A stretch of DNA of 64,000 bases from Haliscomenobacter sp. (GTDB lineage: Bacteria > Bacteroidota > Bacteroidia > Chitinophagales > Saprospiraceae), in assembly GCF_016718685.1 (NCBI RefSeq), contig NZ_JADKCX010000013.1:1-64000 (forward strand), in the 5' to 3' direction. The notes under the pieces are model-generated. The model saw only the letters and a program-made list of their open reading frames with translations. It had not been told where the DNA came from and did not search any database. Below, piece after piece: positions 1 through 7,758 of the stretch (position 1 is the first letter of the stretch; each line of letters opens with the position of its first letter). A program made the translations under genes and the position numbers.

Positions 1-2677
1 TTACTTTGACAAATAAAACTCCCTTATAATCCAGGTTTTGGACCTGGAAAGAATGCTTGCCCATAACATTGGATGATCTAAGCACCCTTAATACTCTGCC
101 CAAAGCATCGATGACTTCAACTTCAAGAGCATTAGGTTTTTCGAGGCTTACTTCGATGTTTAAAACTTCATTAAAGGGGTTGGGATACGCATTGATTGAA
201 TAAATGGGTAAAATATCATGGGTAGGAGTGGTTGCAGATGGAGAACCAGAGGGGTTGTACCCATTCAAACGCAAATCCACCGGGGGCATCCAGGTATTGT
301 CTCCATTGAAGATTTTTTTCATAAAATTAGCCCGCTGGGTACTGGTGATGCCAGGTGACTGAAACCATTCCACGGCTCTCGGCCCAGGGTAGGTATAAGT
401 ACCAAAACGACTATTGAACCAACTTTGCAAATCGTAACAGAAACATTCAGAGCTTCGGCCCCTTTCGGCATCACACATGTTGTTGGCGTCAATTATTGGA
501 ATCCAACCAGCCAAATCCATTAACGCATGACCAAATTCATGCACACCATGATCAAATTTTCTGAAATCCGTGTCCAGGGGACGATTGGTAATTCCGGCCT
601 TGTTGGTAAGCTCTTCAGATACCAAAATCCATTTTTTAAAGGCTCCATAACCAGATGAACCCCTCAAACTGGCTACCTTAAAACTACTAAAACCCGTTGT
701 GAAAAATTGATTGGGGACAGCGCTATTCAGGTCATTTTTATTGATCAAAATCAAACTTTGGCCCTTCATCGCGGCGAGTGTTTTAACCAGGTTTGGATCT
801 ACTTTAGGGTCGGAGGGTTTGGGCGCAACGACGGCATTCATCATGTTGTTGATGACAAAATAATAATTGACGATCACCCAGTCGCTGCTGGTATTGGTTG
901 CAAAGAAGGTGACGCCATTGAGCCCTTTTAGGAATTTGTTGTACGTTGCAGCTATAGCGCTTGCGGACGTGTTTAAGTTGACATTGGGGTTTTCATAATA
1001 CAAATCGAGATTAGCCTTGATAGGAAGAGGCAGGAAATAATCTCTAACCATTTGATTAAACTGAAATACCCAGGTCTGATTTTTATTGCCGGTAGCAGGG
1101 TTATCTGATTGTACCCCACTAATGAAAGACAGCGCTTTTGTGGCAGTGGCCCCGATCAATTGGAAGGCATTGGTGCCAAACTTGTTGACATCCGATTGCT
1201 TCACTTCCCATTCGCGCACGCCTTGACCCGTTGAAAAGGTAAGGGTACCTGAAGCGGAAAGCAAAAGTGGGAAATTCTCTCCTTTGGCCTTGTTGATCAA
1301 TAGACGTTTGCCACCTCCAAGGTCTTTGCATCTCCAAAGGAATCGATCACAATTGCCGGTCGAAGGGATGAGTTCCATCAGCAGCTTGTCATTGCTGTCA
1401 AAGGTAAGCGCCTTTTTTTGGTCAACTTGGATTGCAGCACTTTCCAGGAGTATTTTGGATTGTATAAAAAACCAGAACCCATCATCGGTCATTTCCGGAC
1501 TTACTCCGGTATACTTTGGGGTCAAATTGGACCAACTGGTGCCATTCCATCTTTGGTAGGCTCCCTGGAGGTCAATTTTGATGAGTTGATTGTCGTTGTC
1601 TTGCAACAATTTCGCACTGTTGCCGATTAATGTTGCCTGGTTTCCAGTTCCACTTAGTGCCCAAACGCTGTTGTCTGATTGTTTAATGTAGTAGGTCTTG
1701 TTGTCTATAGTGATGATTTGCAGGATATCCAGCCAATTGTTGGTGCCAAGGCTGCTGTAGAGTTTGATTTGGCTATCATTTTGATGCGCAACGATTTGCC
1801 CGTTTTCGCACCGAAGTAAATCACAACCGGAAAGTATTTGGTTGGCACCATCAAATACCAGGTCTCCCGATAAAGAGAGCGTCTTCTGCTGACAAAAGAG
1901 CATTTGTTTTAAATAGTCAGTATCAAAATTTTCATTGAGAAAAATTTTGTGCCGGGCTTGCCCGGTTTTTTTAATGGCCAAAACCTCTTGTTGTTGGCCT
2001 GCACCCGTATTGGTATTGGTTACATAGCCAAAATACTTATTAAAAGCTTCCACACCCGTAGTGATTAACTTGGGCGTTGATCCGGTTTGTTCATACAAGG
2101 TGTTGTCCTGGAGATAAAAATTCCGGGTGACATTATTGATGGATATGCTGGTAGATTGTAGCACCAGCAGGTCATAGGTACCTTTGGCTAATTGCCATCC
2201 ATCTACCACAATGTAGTAAGTGCCGGGGTCCAAATACCGCTTGATCGTAGATTCCTTGGTACCCGAATTTCCGCCGCCAGAATCAACAAAATCATTGTTG
2301 TTGCAGGACCTGAGCAGGATAAGATCCAATGCAGCGGATTTATTGCTGAGTTTGATCGATACATCGCCACCCGCCCATTCCAGCTTGTGCACAACTTCCG
2401 GGCCGGTCAATTGCCACCAGGGGTCGTTGTTGTAGGTTGAAATGTTGCTTTTACCATTGGTGCTGGTATTGCCCTGGATGGTTTTCCCAATGGTGACCAC
2501 GGGGGCATTGCTGCAATTTAGTTGTGCAAAAGCTTCTACGCTATTGAGGAGTAATAAACCTGCACATAACATTTTCAGGTTGTGCTTGACAAACAAGCGG
2601 TACAGGTTGGATTTTTTGTTCGGGCTTACAAGACTAGTTAGCGGTTGCATGGTTTTTAGGTGTTTTGATTTTGCCAT
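1..2677 (-). CDS. Secreted metalloprotease-like protein with T9SS sorting domain (C-terminus cut by window edge)
   Basis: The frame is open from the ATG at 2677 to the window edge, 892 codons without a stop, so only the last residues are missing. A hydrophobic signal segment (CAGLLLLNSVEAFAQ) ends near residue 52. Residues 713-717 read HEFGH, an HExxH zinc-binding motif, followed by ALMDLAGW and a Cys-rich stretch (CDAERGRSSECFCYD). From about residue 831 (YPNPFNE) comes a typical T9SS type A sorting domain, so the product is probably exported by the type IX system and released or anchored at the surface. The 600 residues before the HExxH are not assignable to a family by eye. Metalloprotease activity is inferred from the motif alone. 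No frameshift is seen. Confidence 0.85.
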   Translation of the reverse strand, partial: MAKSKHLKTMQPLTSLVSPNKKSNLYRLFVKHNLKMLCAGLLLLNSVEAFAQLNCSNAPVVTIGKTIQGNTSTNGKSNISTYNNDPWWQLTGPEVVHKLEWAGGDVSIKLSNKSAALDLILLRSCNNNDFVDSGGGNSGTKESTIKRYLDPGTYYIVVDGWQLAKGTYDLLVLQSTSISINNVTRNFYLQDNTLYEQTGSTPKLITTGVEAFNKYFGYVTNTNTGAGQQQEVLAIKKTGQARHKIFLNENFDTDYLKQMLFCQQKTLSLSGDLVFDGANQILSGCDLLRCENGQIVAHQNDSQIKLYSSLGTNNWLDILQIITIDNKTYYIKQSDNSVWALSGTGNQATLIGNSAKLLQDNDNQLIKIDLQGAYQRWNGTSWSNLTPKYTGVSPEMTDDGFWFFIQSKILLESAAIQVDQKKALTFDSNDKLLMELIPSTGNCDRFLWRCKDLGGGKRLLINKAKGENFPLLLSASGTLTFSTGQGVREWEVKQSDVNKFGTNAFQLIGATATKALSFISGVQSDNPATGNKNQTWVFQFNQMVRDYFLPLPIKANLDLYYENPNVNLNTSASAIAATYNKFLKGLNGVTFFATNTSSDWVIVNYYFVINNMMNAVVAPKPSDPKVDPNLVKTLAAMKGQSLILINKNDLNSAVPNQFFTTGFSSFKVASLRGSSGYGAFKKWILVSEELTNKAGITNRPLDTDFRKFDHGVHEFGHALMDLAGWIPIIDANNMCDAERGRSSECFCYDLQSWFNSRFGTYTYPGPRAVEWFQSPGITSTQRANFMKKIFNGDNTWMPPVDLRLNGYNPSGSPSATTPTHDILPIYSINAYPNPFNEVLNIEVSLEKPNALEVEVIDALGRVLRVLRSSNVMGKHSFQVQNLDYKGVLFVKV

Positions 2678-2775
2678 AGTTTTCTATGCATAAAAATAGC
2701 CCCTTCCCCCACCTGCATTTACTTTACGTAGGGCGATGTTCTAAACGGTAGCCCGTATGTTCTGAATGGTAATTT

Positions 2776-3489
2776 TTACTTCATCTTGATGCAGCGCACA
2801 TAGTTCCCAACCCGGGTATCCTGCCCTTTGATTTTGACAATACCCAGGTTATTTACTTCGAAGGTATAAGCCTCCTTCTTGGGTGAATGTGTAGCCAGGT
2901 CAGTGCTCCACCAAAATCCAATGGCATTTTGTAAACCCGAGCCATAACTGTCAATGCGGCCATTCAAGGTTGCGTCAAAGCCGCTGCCCCCACCGGTGAG
3001 TAGTCTTTTGCCTGCCACACTCCATCCGCCGAGTTGCTTGATCAACACTTCCCAATCCGCTTTAGTAGGAATCCTGTAACCTTCCGGGCAAATGGAACAA
3101 CTTTGAATTACGCCATAATTGTAAATAATCCCATTATTGCCCAAATCTTTATTGTTGTAAAAAGCATAATGCGGAAGCGTATCATAAAAAGCAACGCCTG
3201 GTCCCCGTTCCAGGCCGTCTGAAAAGATAACTTTTAGGTCATGGTCACATTCGATTTTGCTGTTCCGCAAGTCCTCTGCCATCCAGGTTTGGGTGCCTAT
3301 TTTGATGGTTTTGTAACTGTTTCCTGCCTTATCGGTGCAAAGACCATCTGGTGATTCCTTTGCCTTGGATGTTTTCCCAGCTTGTTGCGGGGAGTCCGTT
3401 GTACAACTTGTTGGAAGGAGATTGCTGGCTAGGATCCCGGTAAAAATGACAAGACGGACGAGTATTGTAATGATTTTCGGCAATTTCAT
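2776..3489 (-). CDS. FISUMP-domain lipoprotein
   Basis: A 237-residue protein. The start at 3489 (MKLPKIITILVRL) gives a lipoprotein signal peptide with a lipobox ending LPTSC; an upstream in-frame start would add 31 residues that spoil it. The mature part has the pattern of the Fibrobacter succinogenes major paralogous (FISUMP) domain: YKTIKIGTQTWMAEDLR near the beginning, then YNYGVIQSCSICPEGYRIPT, and a C-terminal GNYVRCIK. These domains are common on Bacteroidota surface proteins, with no established enzymatic role. It is divergent from the sensor kinase gene, with about 107 bp between the two starts. Confidence 0.85.
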   Translation of the reverse strand: MKLPKIITILVRLVIFTGILASNLLPTSCTTDSPQQAGKTSKAKESPDGLCTDKAGNSYKTIKIGTQTWMAEDLRNSKIECDHDLKVIFSDGLERGPGVAFYDTLPHYAFYNNKDLGNNGIIYNYGVIQSCSICPEGYRIPTKADWEVLIKQLGGWSVAGKRLLTGGGSGFDATLNGRIDSYGSGLQNAIGFWWSTDLATHSPKKEAYTFEVNNLGIVKIKGQDTRVGNYVRCIKMK

Positions 3490-3596
3490 AGTGGCAAAAT
3501 TGAGATTGTTCAGGCCGCTATACCTGGCCTGAAGACATAAAACTACAAAGGAATTTGTATACCTTTCGGGCAACTTTATCAAAATTAATTGGATGC

Positions 3597-5426
3597 ATGG
3601 GAAGGCTGCTTTCTTTTACTTTCACGAGTATTGTTTTACTCTTGGGAATAAAGTTGGCCTCGTTGGCTCAATCACCCGAACGGGTCATTCCCGCTCAAAT
3701 GCAGCAAACGCTAAGCAAGGCAAAGCAACTCATTGATCTATCACGAAATGACAGTTCGATTTATTATCTCTCGCCGCTCCTCCAACAATTGGAAGAGCAA
3801 AAATTAACCCATACTTCTTTCTTTTTAGATGTAACCTTGAACCTGGGTATTGCGCATGCCAATGACAACAGGAATGTGCAGGCCATGCGGATACTCAACG
3901 CCGTAAAAGAAAAAAGCCGCCTGAAAGGCCAGTGGCGGATCCATGCAGAAGCCTGCCTGGGGCTGGCTCAATTGCACCAAAAATTGCAAAGGCCAAATCA
4001 GGCTAAAACAAACCTTGGCGATGCTCGAATGGCGATTGTTCAACATGGTTTAAATGCCACATATCCTGCCTTGGCAATTAGGAGTGCATCCTGGCATTCC
4101 AATTTTGGGTACCCCGATAGTGTGCGGTATTTCGCATTGGAGGCTATTAAAACTGCCGAAGCGTTCAAACTTCCTTTCCTGGTCGCAGATGGCCACACCT
4201 TGATGGGGTTTTATGAAGAGGAAGGGCAACCTCAAGCTGCAATCAAACACCATGAACAATCTGCTGGAATTCTACGTAGAATGCACAACTATAAGCGCTT
4301 AAGTGAGGAATACCTGCACATTGCGGGCTTATATTTAAAATTGGTGGATTCTCAAAAAGCCAGGTTGTATGTCGACTCATCTATTGTAACCGCCTATCAG
4401 TCGATAGCGGCTGGAGATGAAAAAAATGCTACTTTACACGAGGCCTACTTGAATAAGGGCGGGATTTTCAAACAACTTGGCAGGCTTGATTCTGCGTATT
4501 TTTATTCAAATCGGGGCTGGTCGCAAAAGGTTTTATTTATGGAACTGCAAGACCACGATCGCGCGGTAGAAGTGGACGGAAAGTACAAAGACGAACAACG
4601 CACGCAGCAACTCAAAATACAAGAACAACTCCTCGTTTTGGAGCGACAGCGCTTTCGAGGCGCCTTGATTATGGTCTGCATAACCCTGTTTTTTACCAGT
4701 ATTTTGGTTTATTATTATTGGCGCTTACAAAAGGCCAATCGGATCACCAGGCAACAGTCCAAAACCATTCTTGAGACCAACGATAAATTGTCCCACTCCC
4801 TTGAACAACAGATCATGCTGCAAGGCGAAATCCACCATCGGGTGAAAAACAACCTCCAGGTGATCATCAGTTTATTGGAGTTACAAAAGGAAGACATCAA
4901 AGACGAAAACACGCGCAATGGTTTGGAGGCCATGTCTTCCAGAATCTACGCGATTGCTGCTGTACATGATGTGTTGTACCATGGACAAGAAGGACAACTG
5001 GTGGACTTTTTGAATTACACTAAAAAACTCTGTTCGCACCTCCAGCAAGCCATGGCCAGGGAAGACTCAACGTTCAAGCTAAAAATTCCGGAACAACTCT
5101 TTAATCTAGACACCCTGATTCCCCTTGGGATTATGCTGAATGAATTGATTACCAATAGTTTTAAATATGGACATCAAAAGGGCAGCCCAGCGCTTATTGA
5201 CATTCAGTTGAAACCCGAACAAAATGGATTTTATTTGTATTACAAAGACAATGGACCCGGCTTTCCAAGCGGTCATTTGCAGGGTAGGGAAGGTGGTTTG
5301 GGGACGTATTTGATTCGGAGTATGGCTCGCCAATTAAAGGGGCGTGTGGAGTCACAAAACGATGGAGGAGCCAGTTACACTATTTTTTTTCAGGAAAAAA
5401 ATGCGGCTAACTTAGCTCAAGTTTAA
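3597..5426 (+). CDS. Sensor histidine kinase with periplasmic TPR-like region (HisKA_2 type)
   Basis: About 609 residues from the ATG at 3597, chosen because it gives a clean signal peptide (MGRLLSFTFTSIVLLLG, cleavage near SLAQ); an ATG at 3555 is the alternative. Residues 30-330 are helical TPR-like repeats, probably periplasmic. One membrane span lies near residues 355-377 (LIMVCITLFFTSILVYYYW). The dimerisation box IHHRVKNNLQ places the phosphoacceptor at His413/414. The HATPase domain shows NELITNSFKYG (N box), DNGPGF (G1) and GLGTYLI (G2). It lies 34 bp upstream of a LytTR response regulator, so the two form a two-component system. The signal sensed is unknown. Confidence 0.9.
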   Translation: MGRLLSFTFTSIVLLLGIKLASLAQSPERVIPAQMQQTLSKAKQLIDLSRNDSSIYYLSPLLQQLEEQKLTHTSFFLDVTLNLGIAHANDNRNVQAMRILNAVKEKSRLKGQWRIHAEACLGLAQLHQKLQRPNQAKTNLGDARMAIVQHGLNATYPALAIRSASWHSNFGYPDSVRYFALEAIKTAEAFKLPFLVADGHTLMGFYEEEGQPQAAIKHHEQSAGILRRMHNYKRLSEEYLHIAGLYLKLVDSQKARLYVDSSIVTAYQSIAAGDEKNATLHEAYLNKGGIFKQLGRLDSAYFYSNRGWSQKVLFMELQDHDRAVEVDGKYKDEQRTQQLKIQEQLLVLERQRFRGALIMVCITLFFTSILVYYYWRLQKANRITRQQSKTILETNDKLSHSLEQQIMLQGEIHHRVKNNLQVIISLLELQKEDIKDENTRNGLEAMSSRIYAIAAVHDVLYHGQEGQLVDFLNYTKKLCSHLQQAMAREDSTFKLKIPEQLFNLDTLIPLGIMLNELITNSFKYGHQKGSPALIDIQLKPEQNGFYLYYKDNGPGFPSGHLQGREGGLGTYLIRSMARQLKGRVESQNDGGASYTIFFQEKNAANLAQV

Positions 5427-5460
5427 ATTCCCGGAATATCAGTCATCAAACTATCGTACT

Positions 5461-6117
5461 TTGAGAAAGTGGAAGATTCTAATCGTCGAAGATGAAATCT
5501 TAATTGCGGATACCCTTCATGAGGAAGCGGTACAACTTTTTACAGCGGAGCAGCCCGACCTGGTGCTGATTGATATCCGTTTGAGTGGACCTAAAACCGG
5601 TATTGACCTGGCCCTCTTCCTTCAGCAGCAAACCCAAACTGTGCCTTTTATTTACCTGACCTCGCAAACCGACAAAAAGCATATTGATCAGGCCAAACAA
5701 ACATTTCCTGCGTCTTTTTTGACCAAACCCATCCAGGCCTCAGCCCTTTACGCCAACATAGAAATTGCCCTGCACAAACAAGAGACTCAAAGCTTCAATG
5801 AAACCAAACTCAGCATTTACGACGGGTCGAACATGTACCTCGTACCAATAGAAGATATTTTATACTTAAAGGCAGATCATGTATACGTTGAAGTGCACTC
5901 CAAAAATCAAGGTGTCCTGATTCAACGCAAGTCCTTAACGGAAATACTTGAAGATTTACCCCTTCCTCCTTTCCTACAGGTTCATCGCAGTTTTGTGATC
6001 AATTTGAAAGCGGTCACGGGTTGGCAACCCCAGTGTGTGTTTATCAATGAGACTACCATTCCAATCAGCCGCGCCAGAAGAAAAGAGATTCTGGAGTATC
6101 TGGAGGAGATGGGGTAA
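5461..6117 (+). CDS. LytTR-family response regulator with shortened receiver domain
   Basis: A 218-residue partner of the preceding kinase. The TTG at 5461 is the only start that keeps the beta-1 strand (WKILIVEDE). The receiver shows the acidic pocket VEDE, the phosphoacceptor Asp in DLVLIDIRL, the YLTS switch residue and the Lys in FLTKP. From about residue 115 a LytTR DNA-binding domain follows (YLKADHVYVEVHS, RKSLTEILEDLP, FLQVHRSFVINL). Only 20 residues separate EDE from DLVLID, where receivers normally have about 34-37. The end of alpha-1, beta-2 and the beginning of alpha-2 therefore seem to be missing, without any frameshift. It is convergent with the TlpA-like locus. Confidence 0.87.
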   Translation: MRKWKILIVEDEILIADTLHEEAVQLFTAEQPDLVLIDIRLSGPKTGIDLALFLQQQTQTVPFIYLTSQTDKKHIDQAKQTFPASFLTKPIQASALYANIEIALHKQETQSFNETKLSIYDGSNMYLVPIEDILYLKADHVYVEVHSKNQGVLIQRKSLTEILEDLPLPPFLQVHRSFVINLKAVTGWQPQCVFINETTIPISRARRKEILEYLEEMG

Positions 6118-6123
6118 ACCGCT

Positions 6124-7637
6124 TTACAATCTTTTTTTAAGGCCCTCAATATCCAAGTACTGAATGCTCTTAATCATTTTAGGGTGGTACACACCTTTGG
6201 AATCAATAAAGAGATAACTGGGGTAACCGGCGAGGCCATATCTTTCCATGATGGCGGTCGACAGTTTGCCGGACAGCCAAATGTGGTCGCCATCCACGCC
6301 CAGTTCCGCCACTTTCTTTTTCCATTTGTCTTCCGTAGAGCTGCTGTTTACGCAGAGGTAAACCACTTTTACGGGCAGTTCTTTTAGTTTTCTTTGTGGC
6401 TTGCTCTGTTTTGATGTCGTCGATACAAGGGCACGGGTCGCCTTATACGTCGATGATGGCTTGTTGGGACAAGGCGCGAATGCGCTGCACCGGACTATCG
6501 ATGTTTTCTTCCTCGGCTACATACAAATTGGCACCTTGGGGCAAAGAGCCAATGGATTTACCCAGGCTCGTTTTGCTGGTGCTCTGGGGCATGCTTTGGA
6601 TGGTCGCATTGATTTGTGCGGTTTGTTGCTTTTTACTGGCAAGCTCTAATTGAATCAGTTCTTTGCACCAGTTGGATTGCATCGTGGGGAGCATTTTTTC
6701 GATGTAGGCTTCGCGTTCGTATAAGCCTTCGGGGCCGCCGATGATTTTGACCAAGTCCGCTTTTCGTGAGGAAAAATTCACTTTAGCCAAACCGCCTAGA
6801 ATATCCCCTTTCGGAGGGTTGGACAAAAGATAAGACAGGTACCGATAATAAGAGTTGCCATCATTGGAAACGAATAAGGTTTGTGCAAAAAAGCTGCTTT
6901 TAAGGTATCTCCCTGAGGTATCCTATCAGACCTATGCATGATAAAAAGATAGCCGTAATACTCTGATTTTCGTTCATTCTCTAAAATCCAGCCTTCTTCA
7001 AATGGGTGCTGTTCTAAAAATCGTTGCTCCATGGCCTCCAGCACCGCAAAAGCTTGTGTCCAGGCGGTATTCCTTTCTGTTATTGAAAGCTTATTATTCC
7101 AGGCAATTTTATGCAATTTGTAAAATTCCTCCCTTGCTTCTGGATCGTAATTGTTGTACTGGTTTTTCATTCGATTGATTGCGGCATCGGTTCCCCGAAA
7201 TACTAAGCCCTGGCCATACGGAGGAGTCGTTCCTTTTTCCAGGTGCATATTGTAGGTATTCCGAAGCGCTGGAATATCGGCTTCAATGTAAAGGTCTTTG
7301 TTGGCAATAACCTCTGAAAAGCTAAATGGCAATATCAACCAAATCTGCTGGTACGGAATGGCGTAATCCAGTTTGATTTCAAAAGAGCCATCTTTTTAAG
7401 ATCGGCATAGCGCATCGACTGCCGTTCTGGGGTAGGTACCACCAAAACATAACGAATGGATAAGGTATCCAGGTCTGCTTTGGTGCAATTCAACAATCTC
7501 CCTTTTATCACCGGGATATTGGCTTTGTTGGCAAAAAAAGCATCCATTTGAGGGTCTTCGAAAGAAAGGCGGGATTGGCTGTAGAGTGACCCAAGCAACA
7601 GCAAAGCCAAAGCCACCAAGCTGAGTGTTTTTTTCAT
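6124..7637 (-). pseudogene. TlpA/thioredoxin-like secreted protein, broken by several indels
   Basis: One gene can be followed through three frames. It starts at 7637 with a signal peptide (MKKTLSLVALALLLLGSLY). The frame is lost at the T5 run 7393-7397 (one A short on the coding strand, after which DGSFEIKLDY resumes). It is lost again at 6887-6892 (six instead of seven; KAAFFAQTLFVSNDG resumes). A TAA interrupts it near 6438, where a thioredoxin CxxC motif would be expected; the reading there is GDPCPCIDD. The last 80 residues (VVYLCVNSSSTEDKW to IEGLKKRL) are a thioredoxin fold end. The product would be a periplasmic or outer-membrane thiol-disulfide oxidoreductase of the DUF4369/TlpA kind. 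Two breaks lie in homopolymers, so sequence error is possible, but the third looks like a real lesion. Confidence 0.65.
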
Positions 7638-7758
7638 GTCTATCTTTATTTTGTGTATACATTCAAACAAATACTTAACGAAAATAAAGATGCGACATTT
7701 TCCGATTTTGGTGTTTGTCGGTTAGAATTTGAAGGAGTTGAGGTAGAATTCGTCGGTA

